Of a stretch of 64,000 nucleotides of DNA, positions 8,577 through 16,757 are shown in pieces. The stretch covers positions 34,591 through 98,590 of the forward strand of contig WESA01000004.1 in the NCBI GenBank assembly GCA_009768935.1, read 5' to 3'. How positions within the stretch are numbered: the stretch's first letter is position 1; the number at the start of each line of letters is the position of its first letter. This DNA comes from Rectinema subterraneum. Lineage in GTDB: Bacteria > Spirochaetota > Spirochaetia > Treponematales > Rectinemataceae. The notes under the pieces were generated by a model that was not told where the DNA came from, made no database searches, and saw only the letters and a program-made list of their open reading frames with translations. The translations under genes were made by a program, and so were the position numbers.

Positions 8577-10484
8577 ATGTCCCGAACAGATGGCGCTGAA
8601 GCCGGCAAACTGAAAATAGGCGACCACTGGAACGTCATCAGCATTATCGCCCTCTCCCAGAATAATCCGCTCAAGGCAGTGGCCGAGTTTGTCGAGAATT
8701 CCATCGATGCGAGCGCCCGGAATGTCGCAATTATCCGTGGCAAGCAGAAAAATGAATATTATCTCAGGATTACTGACGATGGCTGTGGCATACAGGACTT
8801 CCGTTACGTCGCCACGCACATCGGAGATTCAATCAAGCGCAAGCTCAAGGTACAAGGCTCAGGCGATATCCAGGGCGAATTCGGCATAGGGCTTCTGTCG
8901 TTCTGGACAATCGGCGAAACCCTGACACTGACGTCTGCAGGCAAAGACGGCGTAGCCCGGACCATGCAGCTTGTAAAAGGCAACCCTTCGTATGCGATAC
9001 GCGAGACGGGCATGCTGTTCGCCAGGCCAGGAACCGAGCTTTTAATACATCCCCTCTTGCCCGGAATACGCAGTATCTCGGCAGAAAAAATCCAGAATTT
9101 TCTCGCGTCGGAACTTCGCGATCGCATTGCCCGGAGCGGTGTGCACATTGCCATTATTGATCACACGACGCGCCGGGAGCTTGTCGTTGAGCCGCGCAAG
9201 TTCCGCGGCAGGCTCATTCACCAACTGCCCGAGGCTCGATGTCCCTTTGGCGAAATCTATGTGGAGCTGTACCTTGCAGAATCGCCGCAGGAAGCCGCGG
9301 TCGGCCTCTATAAACACGGCACGCGGGTAATCGCTGATATTTCCCGCCTTGAGCGCTTTGCCCGCTCTCCCTGGGATTCCCGTTGTATTGAAGGCATAAT
9401 CGATGCGTCATTTTTGCAGCTGACCCCCGGCACACGCGATGGCATTGTGCAGGATGAAGTCTATGACTCGTTCTGCGTGGCACTCGAGCCAGTCGAAGAA
9501 GCTCTTGGCGCCCTTCTCGAGGAACAGAAGCGAGCTCTCGAAGAAGAGGCAAGCAGGCAGCTTCTGAACCGTGTCACGCGTGCATTCCGAGAAGCCTTTC
9601 TGTACCTGCCGGAAGAAGATTACAGCTGGCTTGCGGCCCGAGTCCGTGAGCCGCGGAGAGCACCTTCAGCGGGAACAAGCAGCCAGTCCGGCGCCGGCGA
9701 AGCTTCAGCCAATGGTGAAGGATCAGATTACCGCGAAAGCTCATCCCGCACCGAAGAACAGAATCCAGCAACTCATGCTTCGGAGAGCTCTTCCGATAGC
9801 CTGGGTGATTCTGAAAATGCAGCTTTGGGTGAATACATTCCCGAACCAAACCGCCAACAGAGCAAGACCGTACAGAAAAGCTTTTTCGAGTTTGCCGGCC
9901 CGCTTCACAAACTCATGATTTCGCCCTCTTCTTCGGTGATTGGCACGAGTGAGCGCAGAAAGTTCAAGGCAATCGCCCGCGACCGCGCAGGGCGCCTCAT
10001 CGACAGCGGCATCGATTTTGCTTGGCATCTTTCCGAGGGAGGCGGTGCGCTCGATGGCATCAATTCGCCGTATGCAGAATACATCGCACCGGAAGAGCCC
10101 TGTGTCGCCACAATCGAGCTTCGCGCAAGCCAGGGCGACATTACCCTCACCGCAACAGCCATTATCACGGTCACTGCCGAGCTCATCAAACGCGCATCCG
10201 GCACGGGAAGCGCGCAACGCCGCGGACTACCTGGCTATACCTACAAAAAAGCCCCCGGTGAGCTCTGGAGATCCCGATACGATGCCGAAAACGCAATCAT
10301 TCTCATCAACAACGCCCATGCTGACTTCATCCATGCATCGCGCCAGCCAATGACAAAGCTGCGCTATATCGCGCGCCTTTTTGCAAAAGAGCTCGTCCTC
10401 GCCAACTTTCCGGAAGCTTCCAGAGAAGAAATTCTCGAGCGGCTGGTGGAGCTGACTCTGTACACTGAGGAAAACCTGAAATAA
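8577..10484 (+). CDS. GHKL/Hsp90-like ATPase with a C-terminal Ig-like domain
   Basis: Protein of 635 aa. Residues 1-200 carry the Bergerat ATP-binding fold: N-box EFVENSIDAS (Glu40, Asn41, Asp44), G1 box DDGCGI (67-72) and G2 box GEFGIG (100-105), most like MutL, MORC and Hsp90-type ATPases rather than sensor kinases (no dimerisation/phosphoacceptor domain). A low-complexity, Ser/Glu-rich linker spans about residues 360-420. Around 445-532 there is a bacterial Ig-like domain (KLMISPSSSV through DITLTATAIITV). The C-terminus is helical. No signal peptide is present. It is not linked to mismatch-repair genes. Function is unknown; the ATPase fold is certain, and the combination with an Ig-like module in a cytosolic protein is odd. 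Confidence 0.75.
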   Translation: MSRTDGAEAGKLKIGDHWNVISIIALSQNNPLKAVAEFVENSIDASARNVAIIRGKQKNEYYLRITDDGCGIQDFRYVATHIGDSIKRKLKVQGSGDIQGEFGIGLLSFWTIGETLTLTSAGKDGVARTMQLVKGNPSYAIRETGMLFARPGTELLIHPLLPGIRSISAEKIQNFLASELRDRIARSGVHIAIIDHTTRRELVVEPRKFRGRLIHQLPEARCPFGEIYVELYLAESPQEAAVGLYKHGTRVIADISRLERFARSPWDSRCIEGIIDASFLQLTPGTRDGIVQDEVYDSFCVALEPVEEALGALLEEQKRALEEEASRQLLNRVTRAFREAFLYLPEEDYSWLAARVREPRRAPSAGTSSQSGAGEASANGEGSDYRESSSRTEEQNPATHASESSSDSLGDSENAALGEYIPEPNRQQSKTVQKSFFEFAGPLHKLMISPSSSVIGTSERRKFKAIARDRAGRLIDSGIDFAWHLSEGGGALDGINSPYAEYIAPEEPCVATIELRASQGDITLTATAIITVTAELIKRASGTGSAQRRGLPGYTYKKAPGELWRSRYDAENAIILINNAHADFIHASRQPMTKLRYIARLFAKELVLANFPEASREEILERLVELTLYTEENLK

Positions 10485-10585
10485 GCGATTTCGCTACCGT
10501 TTTTGCAGTTGCAAGCCAGTATGATGTGCCGCCGCTCAGTTTTCATCAAATTGACATTGCGTTCGTTTTGGCGCGCTCCGTGCGC

Positions 10586-11908
10586 TCATCGCAAAACGAC
10601 TGAAAGAAGCGCGGTATACGCAATCGCAATCACGAGAAAAATGCCCAGTGGCAACGCGAATTTGCGGATTGTCGCCGGCAGGGTTGTTTTGAAGTGCTGG
10701 GCAGTCACTACCATACACACGTGCAAAGGCGAGAGCATCATCCCTGAATAGCCAAAGGCTCCGGCGATGACCACCCCCACTTTGAAAGGAATATCCGAAG
10801 ACGCGAGCAAACCCAGAACAATCGGCAACGAAAGGCCTACATATCCCATCCCCACCCCCGTCACAATTCCTGAGATGAAAGGTAGGAGTGCAATGACAAA
10901 GATCGCTGGTATGCCGGCATTCGCAAGCTCCATAGATGCCGCATGCGCCAGGTCAGCAGCGCTCATCAAGGCCGAAAACAGGCGAATGCCGACAATGACG
11001 GCAATCAATTCTATCGTAGAAGCTGTAATACTGTGTTTGAATATCTTTTCGCCCTTAGTGTTTTTTCGCAGATAAAGAGATCCAATCAGCAATCCGCACA
11101 GGACAGGCACATAGCGGCCGATAAGGGATTTTGTCGGTGCATCGAGCGCGACTCCTGGCGCGACAAGTTCCCAAATAAGGTCGAGCACGACATAGCTTCC
11201 CAGAATCATCCCGAGCGGAGCAATTCCGCGTACAAGCCGACCGAATTTTGCTGTATCCCGGAATGTCGTATTCACTGCCGTCTTTGACGCGGGCATTGTC
11301 GCAGCAGTCTTCCCGTTTTTCGGCAAAATAAATATCAGCCCAAGTCCAAACACGGCAAAGGGAGCATACAGATTCAGGAGCACCAACTGCATCACCGACA
11401 GATTCGTGAGCCCGACTGTAAGGATAAAAGCCGGGAACAATGGCCAGACCAGTTCGAGCACATGTCTGAACCAATAATTGATCGCCGAAAGCGTTTCGGG
11501 ACCCCGGCCATCATCATCATTCATCGCTCCGACAAGCGGCGCCGAAATAATTGCGCCGCCCGGCATTGGAAGCGTGCCGATCAGAAGCGGCGCTACTGCA
11601 AGCGCAATCCGCCGCGACGGGGCCGATTCGGCAATTGCATTCGAAAAAGCGTCCATCGCTCCGGATTTTTTCATCGCTGCAGAGAACATCATAATTCCTG
11701 TAAGAAGAATTACAAGCAGAATAAGATCAGGGTTGGTAAGCTCCTTCGCCACAGCCAGCGCAATCGCGGAAACCGGCATGCCCTGCCATATAGCGAGCGC
11801 GATGCCCCCGACTGCTGCTGCAAGACCGAGATGAATGCGCCGAGCAGCGGCAACCACAATCAGCGCAAATATCACCAGGATTTTTGCAAGTGCAGGTATT
11901 TCGAGCAT
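10586..11908 (-). CDS. DUF401 family multi-spanning membrane protein
   Basis: Protein of 440 aa with about ten to eleven hydrophobic segments throughout. The segments LPMPGGAIISAPLVG and GIVTGVGMGYVGLSLPI match the DUF401 family, transporter-like proteins of the ion-transporter superfamily with unknown substrate. It is full length. It is convergent with the GHKL gene and divergent from the Fe-S membrane protein. The ATG at 11908 lies 9 nt after a -10 box and lacks a Shine-Dalgarno. No function beyond probable anion or carboxylate transport can be supported. Confidence 0.75.
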   Translation of the reverse strand: MLEIPALAKILVIFALIVVAAARRIHLGLAAAVGGIALAIWQGMPVSAIALAVAKELTNPDLILLVILLTGIMMFSAAMKKSGAMDAFSNAIAESAPSRRIALAVAPLLIGTLPMPGGAIISAPLVGAMNDDDGRGPETLSAINYWFRHVLELVWPLFPAFILTVGLTNLSVMQLVLLNLYAPFAVFGLGLIFILPKNGKTAATMPASKTAVNTTFRDTAKFGRLVRGIAPLGMILGSYVVLDLIWELVAPGVALDAPTKSLIGRYVPVLCGLLIGSLYLRKNTKGEKIFKHSITASTIELIAVIVGIRLFSALMSAADLAHAASMELANAGIPAIFVIALLPFISGIVTGVGMGYVGLSLPIVLGLLASSDIPFKVGVVIAGAFGYSGMMLSPLHVCMVVTAQHFKTTLPATIRKFALPLGIFLVIAIAYTALLSVVLR

Positions 11909-11917
11909 GATGTTTTT

Positions 11918-11946
11918 ACATTACGGGAAATCAGGGTTCGATGCAA
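11918..11946 (-). promoter_or_regulatory. Promoter of the DUF401 gene, near-leaderless
   Basis: Minus strand TTGCAT (11941-11946), 17-nt spacer, TAATGT (11918-11923), then 9 nt to the ATG. No ribosome-binding site is visible. Confidence 0.6.
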
Positions 11947-12015
11947 CAAGTGTTCCGAACCTTGTGTAAAACATCCGGAGAAAGTAAGAGTCTAGAAGTT
12001 CCCGCTTTTTTAATA

Positions 12016-12021
12016 TATTAT
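12016..12021 (+). promoter_or_regulatory. -10 box 7 nt upstream of the start at 12029
   Basis: TATTAT (12016-12021) within a T/A-rich tract, with 7 nt to the ATG and no Shine-Dalgarno. The -35 is poorly conserved. An overlapping TATATT at 12014-12019 is an alternative. Confidence 0.45.
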
Positions 12022-12028
12022 TTTCTGT

Positions 12029-12502
12029 ATGTTGCTGCCTTATTCTTTTTATAATTCTGCATGGAAATTTCTTTCAATTGCGCTTGTCGTGGGGCTTGCG
12101 GTCGGCGGCTATTTTGTGCCTGAGCTCGGACTCGGAGTAATTGCGCTCATTCTGTTCGCGCTTCTGACGAATGCGCGGAGCTCGCGAAGTTTCTGCGCGG
12201 GCTTCTGCCCGAATGGCCGCTCACTGTCTGTCGTTTTTGAAAAAACGAGCAAGCACAGAAAACTCCCGCCATTTTTGGCTTCTCGGGAATTCCGTCGTAT
12301 GTTGTGTGCGCTTATGATGTTTTGCGTGATCAGCCTGCTCTCCCAGTCCAATGGAAGCCTCGCTGCAATCGGAAAAGTGTTCTGGGCTATCTACCTCGCC
12401 TCTATCGGAATCAGCACAATCGCCGGGCTGCTCTGGAAACCGCGGGCTTGGTGCGCTTTCTGCCCGATGGGGACGCTGCAGGATACCATTAAGGGTCATT
12501 GA
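12029..12502 (+). CDS. Small Cys-motif membrane protein (NapH/FixG N-terminal-like)
   Basis: Protein of 157 aa with four hydrophobic segments and two motifs typical of the polyferredoxin membrane domain: FCAGFCPNGR near residue 57 and WCAFCPMGTL near residue 144. In NapH/FixG/CcoG-type proteins these CxxxCP elements follow paired helices and precede 4Fe-4S ferredoxin repeats. Here the protein ends right after the second motif and no CxxCxxC ferredoxin is present, so it is either a compact electron-transfer membrane protein or a shortened relative. It is monocistronic with its own leaderless-type promoter. Confidence 0.65.
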   Translation: MLLPYSFYNSAWKFLSIALVVGLAVGGYFVPELGLGVIALILFALLTNARSSRSFCAGFCPNGRSLSVVFEKTSKHRKLPPFLASREFRRMLCALMMFCVISLLSQSNGSLAAIGKVFWAIYLASIGISTIAGLLWKPRAWCAFCPMGTLQDTIKGH

Positions 12503-12589
12503 AACGGGAATTTTGTTTCCTTTGTGCACATTCGATCAAAATACAATGCGTATGCTAGGGCTGCTGCAATTTCAATCCGCACAGCCCGG

Positions 12590-13264
12590 TCAGTCCAGCT
12601 CCCAAGGCAAAGGCGCTCGGGCAAGGTCTGCGGCAATCCAGGAAGCTCCCGCTTTTCTGAGCTCTGCTTCCGGAAATGAGGATGTTATGCCCAGTACGCG
12701 TGCGCCTGCCCTTACGCCCGCAATGGTTCCGTTGACTGCATCTTCCACCACAAGGCATTCGGAAGGCAAAACGCCGAGCGCCTCTGCTGCTTTCAGATAC
12801 ATCTCGGGGTGGGGTTTTTTGTGAGCTACATCGCCGCCAGTGAGTAGCACGTCGAATTCATCCGGGCCAAGGCCCAGATATTCGAGGTTGATGAGTACCT
12901 TCACCCGATCGGCTGCGGAAGCGAGAGCTGTTTTGAGGCCATGGGCTCGACATTGGCGCACATAATCAACCGCTCCAGGAATCGCACGCATCCCTGCTGC
13001 ATGGGCTTTGGCCAGCTTGCCATAAATCTCGTAAGTCCATGCCTTAGCTTTCTCGATGTCGATTGCGAGCCCGTATTTCTCGGCTACACCGCCGATATAG
13101 CGATTTTCGCCAGCGCCAACAAAGGGAACAAAATCTTCGTGGCGCACTGAAAGCCCATACCGCTCCTTGAACATCCGAACCGCGGATTCGGCGATGAGGC
13201 GCTCGGAGTCAACAAGCACCCCGTCCATATCGAAGAGGACTGCTTTGAAAATAATATCGCTCAT
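12590..13264 (-). CDS. HAD-superfamily hydrolase, beta-phosphoglucomutase/phosphoglycolate-phosphatase-like
   Basis: Protein of 224 aa. Motif I is FDMDGVLVDSE with nucleophile Asp and acid Asp. A helical cap follows; motif II is the Ser in ALASAADR, motif III the Lys in HKKPHPEMY, and motif IV VVEDAVNG. It dephosphorylates small phospho-metabolites or isomerises sugar phosphates in the cytosol. The start was set at the inner ATG 13264 because GAAAGG lies 7 nt upstream; an in-frame ATG 48 nt further upstream would add a non-conserved tail. It lies 76 nt downstream of the cupin gene. The substrate is uncertain. Confidence 0.85.
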   Translation of the reverse strand: MSDIIFKAVLFDMDGVLVDSERLIAESAVRMFKERYGLSVRHEDFVPFVGAGENRYIGGVAEKYGLAIDIEKAKAWTYEIYGKLAKAHAAGMRAIPGAVDYVRQCRAHGLKTALASAADRVKVLINLEYLGLGPDEFDVLLTGGDVAHKKPHPEMYLKAAEALGVLPSECLVVEDAVNGTIAGVRAGARVLGITSSFPEAELRKAGASWIAADLARAPLPWELD

Positions 13265-13340
13265 TGCATAACCTTTCAGAGAAGAATCATCAGGCCGCCA
13301 GCTTCCTTCCATTTAATGTGGACAGCCTGCCACTAGGCAA

Positions 13341-13691
13341 TTATCGGATTATATCTTCGGGATTTTCGTATTTGAGGTATTCCTCGCGCGTGGGGCTGAA
13401 GACTTCAACGACCACTGCATCTTCGAGGACCTCGACCTTGTGGAGCACATCCATAGGTATGCACCAGCTGTCACCGGGATCGAGCTCGCGCGCCTTGCCG
13501 TCAATAAACATTCGTATGCGCCCGGAAACCAGATATCCTGTCTGCTCATAGGGGTGCTGGTGCTCCGGAAGCAGCGCATCCTTATTGAGCCGAACTTCGA
13601 CGAGCAGGGTGTGCGCCCCGTAGCAGAGCGTTTTGATATGATTGCCTGGTATAGGCTGGTGAAAACCGGCATCTGAATGTTTTCCGAACAT
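13341..13691 (-). CDS. Single-domain cupin protein
   Basis: Protein of 116 aa forming one cupin barrel. The metal-binding motif 1 is HQHPYEQTGYLVSG (two His and a Glu), and motif 2 is PGDSWCIPMDVLHKV with the last His. These small cupins bind a divalent metal and act as isomerases, dioxygenases or sugar-binding modules. GGAGG precedes the ATG. It sits upstream of the HAD phosphatase on the same strand, so a sugar-phosphate role is possible but not shown. Confidence 0.8.
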   Translation of the reverse strand: MFGKHSDAGFHQPIPGNHIKTLCYGAHTLLVEVRLNKDALLPEHQHPYEQTGYLVSGRIRMFIDGKARELDPGDSWCIPMDVLHKVEVLEDAVVVEVFSPTREEYLKYENPEDIIR

Positions 13692-13813
13692 CTAAAGCCT
13701 CCTGCGTCGAAATGCTCAATTCCGAGAACTACTCTAACGCATTTCAGGACGCCGCGCCAGCAATGGTGCTCTCACATTCCATGGCGCTTGGCACTGTACG
13801 CCATTGATTTGTC

Positions 13814-14743
13814 CTATGCTCGGATCGCACTGCCGCACTGGCCGCAGTCGCCACACTCGAATTGAATGGTTGTGTGCTTGATTTCAAAGTGGTCATGCAG
13901 CATATCCTTGATATGATCCATAATTTCAGCAGTTGCACTCAGGGGCTGGTCATCCAGCACGACGTGCGCGCTCAACACCCGATAGCCAGGCTCCAGCGCC
14001 CAGACATGCGCATCGTGCACGCCTTTCACGCCTTCGATTTCGGCAATCTCGCGGGCTACTTCCGCGCTGTCGGCATTTTCCGGCGACCCTTCATTCAGAA
14101 TGTGGGTTGCTTCTTTCAGCACGCTGAAGGCACCGCGCAAAATGACAAGCGCAATGAGAATACCCGCAAGCGGATCGAGCCAGTACCAGCCGGTAAACAG
14201 GATTATCACGCCTGCTGCGATAACGCCGACCGACGACAGCGCATCCCCAAGCACATGCAGGAATGCGGCGCGCGCATTGAGGTCATCATGCGAATGCCCT
14301 TTGAGCACAAACGCAACGATGAGGTTCGCGACAAGCCCGATTATCGCCACAATGAGCATGGGGCCGGCAATAATGGGCTGCGGATGCGCAAATCGCCCAA
14401 TCGCTTCACGAATGATCTCAAAGGAAACAATAAGCAGCGTTGCTCCATTAATAAACGCTGCCAGCACTTTCATGCGGTAAAATCCGAAACTGTGCTTGCC
14501 GGTCGCAGCCCGCTTCGACATGAGCACCGCGATGTAGCCAAGCCCAAGCGCAAAAATATCCAGAAACACATGCGCTGCATCTGAAAGCAGCGCAAGGCTT
14601 CCTGTAAGAATGCCGCCGACAACTTCCGCGATCAGCGTCGCAGACGTTATAAGAATAGAAGCGAGCAGCTTGCCGCCCGATTCCTCGACTTCGAGAGCTT
14701 CCGAAGAATGATCATGATGATGATCATGTGCATCCATTACCAT
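13814..14743 (-). CDS. Cation diffusion facilitator (Zn/Co/Cd exporter, CzcD type)
   Basis: Protein of 309 aa with six transmembrane segments, a His-rich N-terminus (HDHHHDHS) and the CDF metal-site residues in SDAAHVFLD (helix II) and HVLGDALSS (helix V). The C-terminal domain is the ferredoxin-like cytoplasmic fold. The protein ends in an additional Cys cluster (CGDCGQC), an extra potential metal ligand. It exports divalent metals from the cytosol using the proton gradient. AAGGAG precedes the ATG by 8 nt. It is 36 nt downstream of the ArsP-like permease on the same strand, so it is probably co-transcribed with it under the metal-responsive promoter. Confidence 0.88.
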   Translation of the reverse strand: MVMDAHDHHHDHSSEALEVEESGGKLLASILITSATLIAEVVGGILTGSLALLSDAAHVFLDIFALGLGYIAVLMSKRAATGKHSFGFYRMKVLAAFINGATLLIVSFEIIREAIGRFAHPQPIIAGPMLIVAIIGLVANLIVAFVLKGHSHDDLNARAAFLHVLGDALSSVGVIAAGVIILFTGWYWLDPLAGILIALVILRGAFSVLKEATHILNEGSPENADSAEVAREIAEIEGVKGVHDAHVWALEPGYRVLSAHVVLDDQPLSATAEIMDHIKDMLHDHFEIKHTTIQFECGDCGQCGSAIRA

Positions 14744-14779
14744 GATAGAGACTCCTTCCAGAATTCAATTCTGCTTCAA

Positions 14780-15964
14780 TTATGCAATCGCGCCGAATAC
14801 TAAGCCAGCCAAGGTCGAAAGTGCTACCACAAGGCCAACATAGGTGAGCGTTTTCTTCCAGCCAATCTCGCCCGCGATGACAAGCATCGACGGCAGCGAA
14901 AGACTCGGGCCCGCGAGCAGCAACGCAAGCGCTGGCCCCTGGCCCATGCCCGCGCCGAGCAATCCCTGCACTATGGGAATTTCAGTCAGTGTCGCAAAAT
15001 ACATGAGCGCGCCCGCTGCCGATGCAAACAGATTCGCGAAGATCGAATTACCGCCCACAAGCCCTGCCACCCAGGAATTCGGGATGAGCGCTTCATGGCC
15101 CGGCCGCCCGAGCAGAAAACCCGCCACCAGCACACCGCCGAACAAAAGCGGCAAAATCTGCAGCGCAAAATCGCGCGTCGCAACGACCCAGGCCATCCGG
15201 TCATCCGCGTTGAACCACCGAATCACCGTATACGCCAGCACTACCGCAAAACCGCCCGTAATCCACCATTTTGCATGGTAAATCGCATCCCATACCGGGC
15301 TGCCGCCGCGCGAATTCGCCCAATTCGCAAACACGAGGATTCCGATCATGCTGGCCATGTAGATCGAAGTCTGACTGAGCGTTCGTGGTTTTTCGCCAAG
15401 CGGAGCTTTGAAAAGACGCGCATCCGCAGCCCGCTTTTCATCATCCTTTTTGAAGATTTGCGCCATGAGCCAGCCAATGACGACCGATAACAGAATCGCT
15501 GTCACCGTGCGCGCAATGCCCAGCTTGAGCCCGAACACTTTCGCCGAAAGCACAATAGCGAGGATGTTGATAGCGGGGCCGGAATACAAAAAGGCAATCG
15601 CAGGCCCGAGGCCTGCTCCTTTTTTGTAGATTCCCTTGAAAATCGGAAGAACTGTGCAGGAACAAACCGCTAGGATCGCTCCCGAAACCGAGGCAACTCC
15701 ATATGCCGTAAGACGCTTCGCATCCGGTCCGAGATAGCGCATGACCGCTTGCTGGTTCAGGAAAACCGTAATCGCTCCTGCAATGAACATGGCCGGAATG
15801 AGGCAGAGAATGACGTGCTGCTGCGCATACTCCGAAAGCATCAGGAATGCTTCATTGATTGCGCCAGAAACGCGCGGCGCCTGAAATGGAATGAAATATG
15901 CTGCGAGAAACACGCCGAACAGCACAAGAAGCTTTTTATTGGGAGACCATTCTTTTACACTCAT
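14780..15964 (-). CDS. ArsP-like permease (DUF318/PF03773)
   Basis: Protein of 394 aa with eight or more hydrophobic helices and the family signature ILAVCSCTVLPIFKGIYKKG (Cys-Ser-Cys) near residue 100. A second repeat-like segment (GQGPALALLLAGPSLSLPSM) lies near the end. Members of this family include ArsP, an exporter of trivalent organoarsenicals. The first codon overlaps the stop of the small thioredoxin (ATGA, 15961-15964), so the two are translationally coupled. With ArsR divergent upstream and ArsB/ArsC beyond, an organoarsenic or metal efflux role is likely; the specific substrate is inferred. Confidence 0.8.
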   Translation of the reverse strand: MSVKEWSPNKKLLVLFGVFLAAYFIPFQAPRVSGAINEAFLMLSEYAQQHVILCLIPAMFIAGAITVFLNQQAVMRYLGPDAKRLTAYGVASVSGAILAVCSCTVLPIFKGIYKKGAGLGPAIAFLYSGPAINILAIVLSAKVFGLKLGIARTVTAILLSVVIGWLMAQIFKKDDEKRAADARLFKAPLGEKPRTLSQTSIYMASMIGILVFANWANSRGGSPVWDAIYHAKWWITGGFAVVLAYTVIRWFNADDRMAWVVATRDFALQILPLLFGGVLVAGFLLGRPGHEALIPNSWVAGLVGGNSIFANLFASAAGALMYFATLTEIPIVQGLLGAGMGQGPALALLLAGPSLSLPSMLVIAGEIGWKKTLTYVGLVVALSTLAGLVFGAIA

Positions 15965-16191
15965 GACAGCAACGCCTTTATCTGATCTTTGGTGAGGACG
16001 CGGCCGACGACTTTGACCTCGTCATCGATTGCAAGCGCCGGGGTCATCAGGACGCCAAAGGCCATAATATCGTCCACTTCTTCGATTTTTTCAAACTCAG
16101 CCTGTATACCGAGCTCATTGACTGCCTCGCGGGCATGCTGCTCGAGCAGTCGGCATTTGGGGCACCCGGGCCCAAGAATCTGAATCTTCAT
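15961..16191 (-). CDS. Small thioredoxin-like disulfide redox protein
   Basis: Protein of 76 aa. The N-terminus MKIQILGPGCPKCRLLEQHA gives a CPKC redox motif after the first strand, and a cis-Pro occurs in LMTPALAID, as in the TM0996/MTH895 family of tiny thioredoxins. It likely shuttles electrons to a membrane partner or to ArsC. The ATG at 16191 was chosen because AGGA precedes it and it opens the fold directly; an upstream in-frame extension of 19 residues is not conserved in character. It is fused translationally to the ArsP-like permease and transcribed from the promoter at 16284-16312. Confidence 0.8.
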   Translation of the reverse strand: MKIQILGPGCPKCRLLEQHAREAVNELGIQAEFEKIEEVDDIMAFGVLMTPALAIDDEVKVVGRVLTKDQIKALLS

Positions 16192-16277
16192 GGTATATCC
16201 TGCAAAAAAGATCGCGATGCCGTACAGAAGGCTCGCGGGCGCGGGCAAAGTGCCTCTAGCATTTCACTCGCGCCATT

Positions 16278-16295
16278 GTTGCAATAATATGCAAC
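16278..16295. promoter_or_regulatory. Palindromic operator, probable ArsR site
   Basis: GTTGCA-ATAATA-TGCAAC is a perfect 6+6 inverted repeat. Its central ATAATA is, on the minus strand, the TATTAT -10 box of the thioredoxin/permease promoter (TTGACT at 16307-16312, 17-nt spacer). The half-site GCAACATT recurs at 16339-16346 over the arsR -10 region. A repressor bound here would shut both directions. Confidence 0.65.
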
Positions 16296-16312
16296 ATTTC
16301 ATCGATAGTCAA
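16284..16312 (-). promoter_or_regulatory. Promoter of thioredoxin-permease-CDF operon
   Basis: Minus strand TTGACT-N17-TATTAT. The -10 box is exactly the core of the palindrome described at 16278-16295. Confidence 0.7.
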
Positions 16313-16316
16313 TATC

Positions 16317-16345
16317 TTGACAAAAGTTTTTCAACATTGCAACAT
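16317..16345 (+). promoter_or_regulatory. Promoter of arsR, leaderless geometry
   Basis: TTGACA (16317-16322), 17-nt spacer, CAACAT (16340-16345), then 7 nt to the ATG at 16353 with no Shine-Dalgarno. The weak -10 overlaps the repeated GCAACATT element. Confidence 0.5.
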
Positions 16346-16352
16346 TCGTAGT

Positions 16353-16667
16353 ATGAAACAACTTGAACGCAGATATGAACGCAGAGCGGAAATTTTCAAA
16401 GCGCTCGCCAATCCTCTCCGGCTTGTCATGCTCGAAAAGCTCGCGGATAAACCATGGTGCGTCTGTGCGCTCGCTGATGAGCTTGGCGTGGACAAGTCCA
16501 TCGTCTCCAAGTACCTGAGCCAGCTTAAATCGGCGGGACTCATAGAAGACACCCGAAAAGGTACGCTCGTGGAGTACAGGCTCGTCGCACCATGCATTCT
16601 GCAAGTCGCCTCCTGCGCCGAAGAGACCATCCAGGAGCAAAAGAAAAAACTGCTCAGCGAGGAATAA
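16353..16667 (+). CDS. arsR: ArsR/SmtB-family transcriptional repressor
   Basis: Protein of 104 aa, a single winged helix. The recognition helix is in LADELGVDKSIVSKYLSQLK. Just before it, WCVCAL contains the Cys-Val-Cys pair (Cys36, Cys38) that binds arsenite or antimonite in classical ArsR proteins, so inducer release of DNA by thiol-reactive metalloids is expected. Additional Cys lie near the C-terminus (VASCAEE). It divides the arsP-side and arsB-side operons. A TTG start at 16317 is open in frame but coincides with the -35 box, so ATG 16353 is preferred. Confidence 0.88.
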   Translation: MKQLERRYERRAEIFKALANPLRLVMLEKLADKPWCVCALADELGVDKSIVSKYLSQLKSAGLIEDTRKGTLVEYRLVAPCILQVASCAEETIQEQKKKLLSEE

Positions 16668-16719
16668 GCTGAGCAGTGAGTAATACGCGGCGCACGCCAG
16701 CCGGTGAGCATTACGTCCC

Positions 16720-16749
16720 GCGACAAACTCCCCGATTTTCCGTTATAAT
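16720..16749 (+). promoter_or_regulatory. Promoter of the ArsB-like gene
   Basis: GCGACA, 18-nt spacer, perfect TATAAT (16744-16749), then 8 nt to the ATG at 16758. No ribosome-binding site is present, so a leaderless transcript is likely. Confidence 0.55.
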
Positions 16750-16757
16750 TCAGACAT

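Noticed and set aside
10565..10597. GTTTTG...CAAAAC hairpin between convergent genes, considered as a terminator
   Set aside because: Overlaps the end of the DUF401 coding region, has a weak stem and no T-tract; not called.
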